Origin: Perkinsus olseni
Lineage: Eukaryota > Perkinsozoa > Perkinsida > Perkinsidae
Assembly (NCBI GenBank): GCA_013115135.1
Contig: JABANP010000547.1
Location: forward strand, 1-33,549
Length of the DNA: 33,549 nt
Direction of reading: 5' to 3'
In this document: piece after piece, positions 9,721-19,404 of the stretch
Numbering within the stretch: the stretch's first letter is position 1
How the letters are laid out: each line of letters begins with the position of its first letter
Translations under genes and position numbers: made by a program
The notes under the pieces: model-generated
The model's input: the letters and a program-made list of their open reading frames with translations, nothing else
Database searches by the model: none
What the model was told of the DNA's origin: nothing

Positions 9721-9796
9721 TAAGTCTGGCGGACTGTGGCTGATGATACGCCCTAAAAGGCCCTAAGTGGAGTACCGAGGGCGCAATAGAGTTCGT
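9721..9796. other. Short spacer before the minisatellite
   Basis: No feature recognised. Confidence 0.4.
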
Positions 9797-10600
9797 CGCT
9801 CATCACACTAGTGACGACAATAGAGATCATGAGATAATCGCTCATCACACTAGTGACGACAATAGAGATCATGAGATAATCGCTCATCACACTAGTGACG
9901 ACAATAGAGATCATGAGATAATCGCTCATCACACTAGTGACGACAATAGAGATCATGAGATAATCGCTCATCACACTAGTGACGACAATAGAGATCATGA
10001 GATAATCGCTCATCACACTAGTGACGACAATAGAGATCATGAGATAATCGCTCATCACACTAGTGACGACAATAGAGATCATGAGATAATCGCTCATCAC
10101 ACTAGTGACGACAATAGAGATCATGAGATAATCGCTCATCACACTAGTGACGACAATAGAGATCATGAGATAATCGCTCATCACACTAGTGACGACAATA
10201 GAGATCATGAGATAATCGCTCATCACACTAGTGACGACAATAGAGATCATGAGATAATCGCTCATCACACTAGTGACGACAATAGAGATCATGAGATAAT
10301 CGCTCATCACACTAGTGACGACAATAGAGATCATGAGATAATCGCTCATCACACTAGTGACGACAATAAAGATCATGAGATAATCGCTCATCACACTAGT
10401 GACGACAATAGAGATCATGAGATAATCGCTCATCACACTAGTGACGACAATAGAGATCATGAGATAATCGCTCATCACACTAGTGACGACAATAGAGATC
10501 ATGAGATAATCGCTCATCACACTAGTGACGACAATAGAGATCATCGCTAATCACACTAAGTACGTCAATAGAGATCATCCCTCATCACACTAGTGACGTT
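9797..10600. repeat. 42-bp minisatellite, about 17 near-identical full units plus degraded edge units
   Basis: The unit starts CGCTCATCACACTAGTGACG and ends GATCATGAGATAAT. Full units run in register from 9797 to 10510, followed by a partial unit from 10511 and two divergent partial units to about 10600. One G-to-A change was noticed near 10370. Each unit holds the palindromes CACTAGTG and TCATGA. Since 42 is divisible by 3, long open frames result on both strands; the minus-strand one repeats a 14-residue hydrophobic peptide and is most likely not a gene. Confidence 0.97.
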
Positions 10601-11105
10601 AAAGCCCACTGCAAGTCTCCTTCGCCCTACTACCTAGCAGGCATCACCCCAACAGCCGTACCAGCCTGAGCCGCGGCAGCTGCTGTATAGACACCCGTTG
10701 GTGGGGGCGACTGTAGTAGGGGATCACCGCTCCGATACTCCCCTTCCAGCTGGTGATGATGCATTGAGAAGAAGGAAGAGGGAGAACACAGGAGGTTCTA
10801 CCAGTCTTCAACAACAAACCTGAAAACGACGCCCGCTGCTTTCAGTGCTATCCGAGCGACCCGACTCGCCCATGCAACGACCTAAGCGCCCAGGGGGGCT
10901 ACTAAGGGAAGGATGAAGCCCCACGTTCAAATTTCGTTGTTCATCACGATTCCAGAAAAAAATGCAGAGAAATGCCGATGCCGGGGATCGAACCCGGGAC
11001 CTCGCTGCGTATACCGGACCGGGCCGTGGGAGTATTTACTAGCAACGAAAGCCAATGATATGATTAACAGAGCTGGAAATGCACAAGCGAAGATAATGAC
11101 TGCTT
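10601..11105. other. Spacer with a tRNA-like segment
   Basis: Apart from the tRNA-like stretch at 10973-11020 I see no coding exon. An AATTTCGTTGTTC stretch at about 10930 loosely resembles element B but lacks a gene context. Confidence 0.35.
10973..11020 (-). tRNA. tRNA-like 3' half (probable pseudo-tRNA or tRNA-derived repeat)
   Basis: On the minus strand the sequence ends GAGGT, then a perfect T-arm (CCGGG TTCGATC CCCGG), then CATCGGC and A as the discriminator position. GGTTCGATCCC is a good B-box. The matching 5' acceptor strand (GCCGATG), a D-arm and an anticodon stem are not found in the next 80 nt. It is therefore a tRNA fragment, an intron-bearing or unusual tRNA, or the head of a tRNA-derived SINE. 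Confidence 0.4.
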
Positions 11106-11937
11106 TTAACTATCGACAGCCTTGAAGTTCTCTCGGACCTCCGGCGGTAGCATCTCAAACTCGAGGTGGTCCAACGGGGGAAGATGCTTCAACTGAGGAA
11201 AAGAAGAGACGAATAAACTCAACTCGTGAGAGCCGCGGCTGGCGATGCTGGACGGCAATAGCGGCAGCAATGCACACGAAAATAAGAGAGGCACACCGCC
11301 ATCAACGATCCACTAAAGCGAACGATATAGATAAACTCGCACTGCTGCTACTACTGATGCTTTATTTTTTTGAGTGGAAACGGAATTATACACGTCTGAC
11401 GTGGTAGATTATGCGAATCACAAGTGAAGCGTTTATCAACCTTAACCAGCCAAACATGATGCTTAATTGCTGTGATTGCGCAATTGAGCGTCTTCCGCCG
11501 TGGGCACAGGAGCTATACGGCCATAAACTGTGCATACAGGAGGCGCCGTGCTCCCGGACCAAACCAAACTGATGCTTTCACGACTAGCACCACTAATACT
11601 ACTAAAAATTACGCTACCACTAATACTAAGCAACTCTGACGCGTTGATCGACAAATGATGGAGAGCTTGAGGCCGGGCACTGGGAAGAGCTGTGTTCCCT
11701 CGAGGGTAATGAGGAGGCGTCGTCCCCACCTACTTCTCTCTTCATATTGATAAGATGCCATTCTGACTTAACATGTTCCCTAAACTCTTTGGTGGAATCG
11801 AATTGTTGAACGTTGCAAGTTCGACACTGGGGACCTTTCCGTCCAACCGTCGGGGCTGCGTTAGAGCCGACTGATGACTCCGGAGAGGACGATCGCGGAT
11901 TAGAAGCTGCAGCACCCTGAATAATGATCAACAATCA
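11106..11937 (-). CDS. Zinc-finger protein with a U1-like/Vms1-type C2H2 finger (partial model)
   Basis: The exon at about 11700-11934 encodes a Ser-rich lead followed by CRTCNVQQFDSTKEFREHVKS then EWHLINMKREV, a C-x2-C-x13-H-x5-H finger of the kind in ANKZF1/Vms1 and Rei1-type proteins. A GTAGGTGG donor follows immediately after KRE. A possible downstream exon at 11106-11200 reads LPPLDHLEFEMLPPEVRENF and ends in a stop. A 73-bp dispersed repeat (11365-11437) lies between, presumably in an intron. No VLRF1/peptidyl-tRNA-hydrolase-like domain was found, so which zinc-finger family it belongs to remains open. Confidence 0.45.
11365..11437 (-). repeat. 73-bp dispersed repeat, copy 2 (inverted relative to copy 1)
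   Basis: Reverse complement of 8193-8265, about 69 of 73 identical by eye, ending in the same run of seven A/T. It is in the opposite orientation to copy 1 relative to the minus-strand genes. Confidence 0.9.
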
Positions 11938-12695
11938 ATAATAACAACTGCGCGAAAAGAATAATAAAATATCGAAACACGTGAAATCGAAAATACCGCT
12001 GAGAACAAGATAAAAATTAGTGAACTAATATGAATGATGCCAGATTGGCCATCGCGAACAAAGGGAAATTAGGGAGGCATTTTCGGGGTATATTGATCGT
12101 GATCGAATTCGCAACGACATCTCACCCTTCTGGATGCCACAGGGCGCAGTGCAGCCTCGGGCCCCGTCACTCTGCTGGACACTATTTGTGTAGTTACAGC
12201 ACTCTTGCTGCCCTTGGGGTACTCCTTCTTGCATAGCTGGTCGATAGGCCGATAGAGACTGAGGAGAACACAAGTGCACGAGACGCTTGACTAGGGCTAA
12301 GCTGACGTAGGGGCTATGAGTAGCTAATAAAGTGGTATGAAGAAAAAATAATACTAAAGATGAAAAATAGTAATTGTCATATTGCCAGTAATAGGAAACC
12401 CTATACGACAGGTCAGTATCGTCACGCACGGGTTCGTGGGGGAGACTGGACAACCCTGGCAGAAACAACTGACTACCATTCTGACATCAACAATCCTAGT
12501 CAGCCACAGTCCCGGTCACTATGGCACCGGAGAGGCTCACACGCCCAGACAGACTCGACACACTGTCTTCTACTTGCACAGGCCATTGGCTGATTAACGA
12601 TGAGTTCGAGCAGCTACCGCTATGTATTCGCGTTGCTACCAACTACGGCCCAGAGCCAAGCATCCCCCTCTATGGCGACGAAAATCGCCACGTTA
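11938..12695. other. Spacer between the zinc-finger gene and SBDS
   Basis: The minus strand at about 12130-12240 has an open stretch (CKKEYPKGSKSAVTTQ) that could be an upstream exon of the zinc-finger gene. AT-rich sequence covers 11940-12030 and 12320-12370. Nothing can be named. Confidence 0.3.
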
Positions 12696-14408
12696 CTACC
12701 TGGGGTGACACGTGACCTGCAGGATATGCCGATCAGCATCTTGGCATACCGAGTCGACCTTGCCAAAGACGGGTGAGGTCTCTCCCTCCGAGTTAAGGAT
12801 CTCCTTCACTTCCGCCAGGAAATTGTCGAATTTATCGTCATCACCGGGATGGACAATACGTACTCTCATCGATGCTCGCACTATCCGACTAAGACAGAAC
12901 AAGCCCAAAGATACGCTATCTGCACGCATGCACAAAACCTTGAGAGTGCGGTAGTACTACTCAGGCATCTTCTCCTCCAGGGCCTTCATTGCCTCCCTAG
13001 CCTGTACTTTAGCCTCATTAACCTCCTTCTTGCCCTTGTTCAACGCTGTCATCGTCTGTGTTCCCACTCGCACCTGAGCCGATCGCAATGATAGACAGAC
13101 TTAGCCAACAGTCAATAGATCCCTCCTCTTCTAACTTCAGGACTTTCCAGGTTATATTACGACGAAGGTGTAGATATGTCGTTTGAAATAAAATATTGGA
13201 GTTTCACCCGTAACACCTGAAGTTGCGTTTTTCACGAACCGAAAAACTCGAAAATCGCGATGTGAAATGTCTTTTTCGTATCGCGGGTGGAACTCCACAG
13301 TTATGAAGGTATGTAATATCTACTAATACTAGCTCTACCCATTTCCTGAGGAAATTTTCCTCATCTGCACCCGAATCTAGTATACGACCGAATAAGCGAT
13401 AATATACATGCAGTACTGTGGTGTTATTATAGCATTTTTATACGTTATGAATGTTATGGTACGCAGAGATAACAAACAGCAGGAGCACGTCACGGCAAAG
13501 TACACATCTTTCACCATGATCGACCTAAGATACCCCGCTCTTATGCCCTCCATCACCACCCGGGAACAGTACTAAGCTTCCAACAGCCATGCCCATTACC
13601 TGGAAGTTGACCTCCTGGAGCGCCGAGGATATCTGATCTTTGGTGAGAGGATACCCTGTCCTCGAGTCGATGCACATCTCAGCTAACTGTGTGACTATCT
13701 CGTTCGTACGAGACTCGTAGAAGAACTCTCTCTCAGTGCCAGTAATCTGATCACAGCAAAAGAATGCTCGGGCGAGAGGACACCCAGGTTCAATCCCAAC
13801 ATACGACAACTCAACTATCCAGCGAGAAGCCACAGCAACACCATGCGGCAGTCCCTTTCCCGCGCGCCACGAAATTGCTCCGAGGTTCCTACTTGCAAAG
13901 TGCCATGCATGAGTATCTCCTTACAGATTTCCTTCTGGTCCGCGGTGCCAAAGCAAGCCTTGAGATCCTTAGCCAAAGCCCGATCGCCCCGAGACACATT
14001 AGTATACACTGCTTCCGATTGTAACACCTACGAGCAAGAGTCACGCGCCACGAAATTATACCCAACCCCACCGACCTCATCCAGATCGGTCTCTATGCCT
14101 TGTCGTGAGTTCACCACTTTGTTGGGATAACAGGCTATTTCGAACCTAGGCACGCGGGGTCTTTCCAGAGCGAGGATGTGGAAAACGCAGGTCCAGCCGT
14201 CGAGAGACACTGTCAAGGTTCCGCCGTGACCGACGCCAAAGCAGCGATACGGTCGGAATGGCAAGAGAGGAGAGGGCAATAAGGTGAGAGGAGCCTTAGG
14301 GAAGTTGGTCGCCCAGAACTACTTATACTCCTTCTTTTTGCACTTCTTCTTCATCGACACAATGGCGATATTCGTGAGTCTTTTCTGGCCGACCGGCTGA
14401 TTAATCAT
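12696..14408 (-). CDS. SBDS: SBDS-family ribosome maturation protein (Shwachman-Bodian-Diamond / Sdo1)
   Basis: SBDS works with the EFL1 GTPase to release eIF6 from 60S subunits in late cytoplasmic ribosome maturation. Six exons join in phase: 14329-14408 (MINQPVGQKRLTNIAIVSMK), 14076-14145 (FEIACYPNKVVNSRQGIETD), 13893-14027 (VYTNVSRGD, FGTADQKEICKEILMHG), 13600-13746 (EFFYESRTNEIVTQLAEMCI, then TGYPLTKDQI), about 12961-13055, and 12696-12888 (IVRASMRVRIVHPGDDD). They cover the N-terminal FYSH domain, the helical middle domain and the start of the C-terminal domain. About 250 residues are predicted, near the family norm. Introns: 14146-14328, 14028-14075 (element B), 13747-13892 (element B), 13056-13599 (long; holds an element A variant) and 12889-12960. 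The last few residues are uncertain because a donor-like GTCACG precedes the stop. Confidence 0.9.
13519..13533 (-). repeat. Element A variant inside SBDS intron 3
   Basis: GTATCTTAGGTCGATC on the minus strand, one base off the GTATCTTAGGTTGA core. It lies in the 544-nt intron, not at its donor. Confidence 0.6.
13864..13876 (-). repeat. Element B copy in SBDS intron (146 nt)
   Basis: AATTTCGTGGCGC begins 16 nt after the donor GTAGGAACC of the intron 13747-13892, which joins HGTLQ to the REFFYES region. Confidence 0.85.
14045..14057 (-). repeat. Element B copy in SBDS intron (48 nt)
   Basis: AATTTCGTGGCGC begins 18 nt after the donor GTCGGTGGG of the intron 14028-14075, which joins IETDLDE to VLQSEAVY in phase 0. 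Confidence 0.88.
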
Positions 14409-14712
14409 CTTAGCGTAACAGGGAAAAACAACACCCTATCAACCACCAGATACCCGGTTCAATCCCTTGCCCAGACTGCATTATCTAAGCAACTCCCAAC
14501 CCGATAAGTACTTTTAGTGGAAATAACTTCGCAGATAGACGACAGTGGCGGGCGGCAGCACCGTTGGTTGTTACTGAATAAGGCAGCCGCAGCCCCGCGC
14601 CTGCAGCAGAACTCACAGCTGATGATGTTGGCCATCACCGACAAGGATACCACTTCATAATCATCATCACCACAAGTTCGTTATTTGAACAACATCTCGT
14701 TCTCGGCATGAG

Positions 14713-14727
14713 TCAACCTAAGATACC
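14713..14727 (-). repeat. Element A copy at the LSM12 3' end
   Basis: GGTATCTTAGGTTGA encodes the last codons and stop of the read-through LSM12 frame. It could equally be the donor of a sixth intron starting GTATCTTAGGTTGACTC. Confidence 0.75.
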
Positions 14728-15765
14728 CCCGCGACCGTGGTGGCGATGATCACTGAATGAGTCCCCTCCAGTACTGTGTCTTTTATTGTCCTTCTCCATC
14801 TTGAATCGCTCAAGGTCGAGGACCTTCTTAACTCGATCAAGCTCGCTGCTATTCGGCCCTGAATACACGTTTTCTATGAAATGCCAGAGTCAACCTAAGA
14901 TACTCTACCTGAGCAGTTGGCCGCTTGGTAAGGGCTCTTGATACGAACAGTGTAGCATAGTATATCCTGACCATCCCATCGACAGGGCATCGTCTTCGAC
15001 ATAGCGTCGAAGACATTCTGAACCACAACAAAAGTAGACCTCCACCACTACAATTAGCAGCCACTACCAATTGCCGATAACCTTGAGTAATTCACGCGCA
15101 ATAATAAGGAAAAAACAACGCCCTTGCGACAGAGCGATCTACGGGCAAAGCACTATAGAGTGGTGAAAGCGTTCCCTCATCAACCAACCGCAACCATTAT
15201 TATTACCTGAGCCAGCTGCGTTACACCAACTCCATAGCGTTCCCGAGTATCCTGGAAGTTGTGCTCAGCATCAGTCATCTGCGCTTGAAGCTGATCAACA
15301 AAGGACCTCCAGAGATCATCTCCTCCTCCCCCACGCCCAGTATTACCGCCATTAGGTCGATGTGCGGTAGGGGAGCCTCGGTCGCAGCTGGGGGCTTTAG
15401 TGCTTTAATGTCACGGATAGTATCTGTGACGATGGCAGTGTGGTTCTCGGCGAATCTTAGGTCGACCCGTGGCAATGACGAGTGGGCCTCCGGTGAGTAG
15501 TACTTGTCTTTATCCAGTGGTAAGTGCATTTACCCTTCCCAGAGAGCTCTCGAAGGACGATCGAGTTGGAATCAGAAATATCGTAGCTGAGTAAGAGTAT
15601 CTTAGGTTGATGCTGGCGTATGACAAAATAGCCATACCAGAATAGTTCTCCCTGGAACGTGTCCCCGTTTGTTGTCTTCACGGAAATGCTACAACCTAAA
15701 AAGTTCTGCCTAGGCGACATCGGCCCTCCGCCCGTCATAGACGCTGATGATGCCATTGATGCCAA
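14713..15765 (-). CDS. LSM12: LSM12-like protein (Lsm fold plus anticodon-binding-type AD domain)
   Basis: LSM12 proteins bind RNA or partner proteins such as ataxin-2. Six exons fit in exact phase: 15638-15765, 15534-15586, 15347-15507, 15207-15290, 14909-15017 and 14713-14873. Residues about 22-65 form the Lsm part (NFLGCSISVKTTNGDTFQGE, then DSNSIVLRE). LPRVDLRF opens the linker. The AD domain includes AQMTDAEHNFQDTRERYGVG, NVFDAMSKTMPCRWDGQDIL and VRIKSPYQAANC. The start is the upstream ATG of the first exon; MSPRQNFLG is an alternative. Introns are 51, 26, 56, 189 and 35 nt. The first and last carry element A in opposite orientations. The C-terminus (HHGRGGILG) falls on a third copy of element A, so the gene may continue past it. 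Confidence 0.85.
14874..14908 (-). repeat. Intron made of element A (forward) in LSM12, 35 nt
   Basis: The intron runs GTAGAGTATCTTAGGTTGAC to CATTTCATAG. Removing it joins YQAANCS to ENVYSGPNSSELDRVKKVLD in phase, extending the AD domain; read-through reaches a stop after 18 residues. Confidence 0.85.
15587..15637 (-). repeat. Intron ending in element A (reverse) in LSM12, 51 nt
   Basis: The intron starts GTATGGCTATTTTG and ends CAACCTAAGATACTCTTAC plus TCAG. The 3' part is the exact reverse complement of GTAAGAGTATCTTAGGTTGA, the donor of the carrier intron. The join gives GELF-C-YDISDSNSIVLRE. Confidence 0.88.
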
Positions 15766-16487
15766 AGCAGTAAAACTATGCTGTTCAGAAAGGGGGATAA
15801 AGAAGGGCTAGAGATGCTATCTCCGTAAGCGCCACCTTCCGTTGAGGAAACTCGAGTGTGTGCAAGATTGCAAGATTATTATGAGGACACCTCGTATTTT
15901 TACCAAGTGCGCAAGGAAAGATGTGCTTATTTATGTATATCATCATGGTGGGAGTGTCTCGTCCCGAGCACAGCGGAGCGAAGCACACCATTTTTGATAC
16001 CGAACGCCGACGATCAAACTACTTCGGCGAGAGGAGATATTACACTCGGCTGAGTACGGAAGGGAGGGCCTAAGCCGCCAGCAGGCTTGCCACTGATCGC
16101 AGTGCTGGTAACGGGCTCGGATGGTTCGAAGAGGGGCAGAGTTGGAAATACTTTTAAGGGCCTGCTATTCTAGGCCTTCTCGACCTGCGTCCCTTGATCC
16201 CCTCACCGTGAGTAAAATGCGTGTATACGCGGTTTCTACGGACGCGTTGTGTGACGGCTTCAGCAGAGAACAAGTCAGAAATAGCAGGGTGAGTGGGAAG
16301 TGTCTATGCTGGTATTAGCCAGCGCGAGTATCTCTCCATCAGACGCGCCCATCTCGACCACCACGATCATCGCATGCTTTCTTATAGCCTACCACTTACC
16401 GTTGGGTTGGCAGTTGAGAAGGGTAGTTGACTGGACCGTCTCCTACACAGGCGGTGCATTGCCGCTTCCAGTGTTACTGAACTCAGC
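15766..16487. other. Divergent strand-switch region between LSM12 (minus) and the clathrin light chain gene (plus)
   Basis: The two genes read away from each other, so both promoters should lie here unless upstream exons of the plus gene do. I see no TATA-like box or clear coding exon. An open plus stretch at 16300-16487 could hold a 5' exon or UTR. Confidence 0.4.
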
Positions 16488-17541
16488 ATGCTCTCGTCCA
16501 GCAGCGACTCCCTCCCTGACTTCGACAGTCCTGGCAGCAGCAGCGAGTCCCCCATTGAACGACACGACATAGGGGAGTCACTGGAAGTCCCACAAAAGCA
16601 GCAGCAGCCCGACTTGTCCCTTCTTAGTGACCAGCCGCACGTAGCACGCCGCTCAGCGAACGCCCGACCCAGTCTGCCTTACAGGACGTACCAGTCAGTA
16701 CCAGCAGCGAGTCGGCCCTCGAGAACGATCGCCCACAGAGCGACAGTGCTGCAGAGCAAGAGCCCAAGCAATACAGGACTGTGAGCGTTGATGAGCATGT
16801 GGGGCCCTCAGTCGGTCCATGGCAGGAAAGGGCTTCGACTTTGACGCTCGAGGATTGCACGACCATGGTACAGGAGGAAGAGGCAGCGAAGGAAGCGACG
16901 AGAAGGGAGGCTCAGAATGCACTCAAGTAGGGTTGGATGAATCTTGGAGAATCTTTGGCATCATTGCTCATGACGGAAGAGGTTGGTTTCAGTGTTGCCT
17001 TCGACTAGCCCTCCGTTCGATTAAGTAATGCTTCATCTCAGAATGGATTCTGGAATTCATTTTTACACGTAAAATGTGGTATCAGAATCGATTCTGAACG
17101 CCTCGTAGGTCCTTCTACGAAGAACGCCGATCTCGCATTGAAGAGAACAAGAAGGCCAACCTTGCCGAGGTGGATAAGCTAGAGGCCCGAAAACAGCAAA
17201 CCTGGGCCAAAGCTGCTGCCAAGGACACGTAACAGCCTCCCATCCTGCGTGCCTCGAGCGACCTTACCCGTACCTTCTTCAGACCGTGGGTGGTCATCAC
17301 TCAACACGTTAACTTCCAGTCCATCAATCGGAGCTCGAGTGTCGAGTCGCAGAGCGCTTCAGCTAGTGAGGGCCATCTCCGACGGACCAGAGACTTGGAC
17401 GCTGAGATTGGGAATAGACAGCGGATGAAGCTGCTGATGAAGGAACTCCGCCATGCTGAGCTCAAGGGGAGCGTCGCCTCTGCCGGCACGGCGCGTGCCT
17501 TGGCGAAGCAGGGTAGTGAGGAAAGTCTGCTCTCGGAGTAA
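16488..17541 (+). CDS. CLC: Clathrin light chain-like protein
   Basis: Clathrin light chains bind heavy-chain triskelia and regulate coat assembly. The N-terminal part (16488 to about 16926) is Ser/Gln-rich and acidic (SLPDFDSPGSSSESPIERHD) and probably contains one small intron near 16612-16655. Then come an Ala/Glu coiled coil (MVQEEEAAKEATRREAQNAL), the exon 17109-17228 (SFYEERRSRIEENKKANLAE), and after a 54-nt intron the final exon 17283-17541 with TPWVVITQHVNF and NRQRMKLLMKELR. The order long heptad helix, PW-V---V-F, then DR-RMK-L---L matches the light-chain C-terminus. Introns 16927-17108 and 17229-17282 are in phase. The DPAADFL-type N-terminal motif is not seen, so the start may be in an earlier exon. 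Confidence 0.65.
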
Positions 17542-17986
17542 ATCACTCGTGGAGACTCGAAGGCCTCGCTGGCGAAATCATCCACGTGCCATCAGGGCGT
17601 TGACTGTTAAGGACTTATCATTATGACTGGCCGAACGAACGGTCTTTTCTACTGTCTCTTGCTTGCGTTAGTCGAAACAGGGAAGTAGGGCCTGCCTGTC
17701 AGCTGACGCGGATGGTCCTGTGTGGGTGGGCCAGAGGATATTCTCCTGAGGGCTCCAGTGGTAGTGTGTGAGCTTACAGTCCAACGCCGGCTTAGCTAGA
17801 CTCGCACCGCTGTGTCCAATCAGGCGTACGTCAAGTAGCTTTCCTCAGGGGTACATCCGAACAGAGGAGTTACTTAGACTTCTCAGGAGTCACTCTTGCC
17901 GCCGATGTGCTCAGATAGAGGCTCCTCGTAGTAGCGATTGATACGAACTGTGATCGGACGGTGGGTCAAGAGGCTTTCTTCCGGGC
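17542..17986. other. Intergenic spacer
   Basis: No exon or repeat recognised between the clathrin light chain-like stop and the next plus-strand gene. Confidence 0.4.
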
Positions 17987-18541
17987 GTGCATTCCGCCAC
18001 TGCTCGAAGGTCGAAGCGCTCGGACTTTACTGGCAAGGATATGCCAGCATACCAGACGCCCACTGACTGCGGTGATTGTGATTGCCCTGAGGTTGACTTG
18101 ATCGTTCTATGCTTGCTGATGTATGGTGAAGGAGCTGACCAGAACGACCCCGAGTCGGAGCCTAACCCTAGCGTAGTCTCCAGTGCTGACCATCGACCAC
18201 CGCCTCCGCCGTGGCGTCCAGCCTCGACCCCTACCACCATTGCACTCGAAGAAGTACACAGTAAACTCGACGTGCTGCTGCGGACCAATCAGTGGTTAGT
18301 TGATGAGATTATGGTAGGAGGACCGGGCCTACAGTGGGTGCGAGCTCTCACATAGCAGCTGTCGCTACAGCTTCTTGAGGGAGAGGGAGTCAGTACTTAG
18401 CCTCCTCAGGCACAGCGGGGAGATATTCGGGACTTGAGGGACGAATGCGACGAGCTGCGAAAATGTGTCAACTCCCTTGGCTTCCGTGAAGGAGGAGATC
18501 GCAAGCCTACTGGCCGCAGCGTGAGGACTGGATGGCTTTGA
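17987..18541 (+). CDS. Small coiled-coil protein, unrecognised
   Basis: Three exons are proposed: 17987-18313, 18356-18388 and 18410 or 18416 to 18541. A Pro-rich stretch (PPPPPWRPASTPTT) precedes a heptad helix EEVHSKLDVLLRTNQWLVDE, continuing through QLSLQLLEGEG and then DIRDLRDECDELRKCVNSLG. The coil stays in register only if both introns are removed; the second would be 21 or 27 nt. The start could be 17987 or the Met at 18041, or lie upstream. No family resemblance seen. It lies between clathrin light chain-like and another coil gene on the same strand. Confidence 0.5.
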
Positions 18542-18735
18542 CGATGTTCCCTGGTTGATAATTCAGCGTATTGATGGGTCTTGTTGTACAGTGTTGGTAA
18601 TATTATGGTATGAATATTGTAATAAAAATGAATTTAATAAACATGAATATCAAGACAGGATAAACCATTATTGGTGTATATGAGAGAATCAGTGAAGTGC
18701 ATCGGCCTCAGGTCTCCTCCCACCCGCGAGTCACC

Positions 18736-19297
18736 ATGGGCACTCAATGCGACGATCTCCCAACGGAGGAAGAGAACGCCTTACGAAGTGAGCTGCTTCG
18801 AGCCAAACTCGAGCTCAATGAGAGGCAGAGGGTCGAGGGCAGGCTGAGGGCTCAGAAGGTGCGGACGCCAGCTGCTGCATTCTGGCCACGTCCGCCCTGT
18901 GCAGGCCCCTGTGCAGGCCTGCAAGAACGCCGCAGTCCAGTCCATGGAGACGATAACGCGCGATAACCGTGTTGTTCTGTCTGATGACGTCATGTGGCGG
19001 ACCCCTGGCGGGCTGTGCGTCGTCGGCAAGTACAGCGTCACCTCCACAACTTGCTCTGAGCGAGAGTCCGAGCGAACGGCCGCGTACGGTTACAACCCGC
19101 AGACGCCATCGAGTTTTTACGGGTCCACCTGCCTACCGGCTACTGAAGGCAGCTTTGGTGGCCATCAGTACCACACCGATGTCGAAGGCCTCAACTACGT
19201 GGAACTACCTCAGGAATGCTATGAAACGGTTGATGAGGATTCTTACGGGGGCGAAGATTCTTATCAGGGGTACATTTTTTACGGTGGCCATTCGTGA
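18736..19297 (+). CDS. Two-exon hypothetical protein with N-terminal coiled coil and Tyr/Gly-rich tail
   Basis: Exons 18736-18858 and 18905-19297 join in phase 0 across a 46-nt intron (GTGCGG to GTGCAG), giving about 171 residues. Residues 8-40 form a charged helix (EEENALRSELLRAKLELNER). The C-terminal half is rich in Tyr, Gly and acidic residues (ECYETVDEDSYGGEDSYQGY) and might be a disordered tail. ATG 18736 has ACC before it (CACCATGG). The family is not recognised. It ends about 110 nt before the ARMC9-like start on the same strand. Confidence 0.55.
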
Positions 19298-19404
19298 CCC
19301 TCATGTCTCTCGGCACTTACTTCTCACTGAAGCTTTCGCCGTCGCCCCTGATTGCGTTGTCAATAGCCCACCGGTCATGCAAGTTCTCAGCGGTCTCTGC
19401 TATA

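Noticed and set aside
9753..10544. 263-codon minus-strand frame made of a repeated 14-residue hydrophobic peptide
   Set aside because: It is a by-product of a 42-bp tandem repeat whose length is divisible by 3; the frame starts and ends in non-coding edge sequence and has no other support.
9797..10600. Possible CRISPR array
   Set aside because: Repeat units are directly adjacent and identical with no variable spacers, and the context is eukaryotic. It is a minisatellite.
13770..13800. GGTTCAATCCC as a second tRNA B-box
   Set aside because: No T-stem pairs around it, and it lies within an SBDS intron without other tRNA features.
15440..15470. TCGACCTAAGATTC as another element A copy
   Set aside because: It lies in the coding exon of LSM12, encodes the conserved LPRVDLRF segment and matches only part of the core; treated as coincidence.
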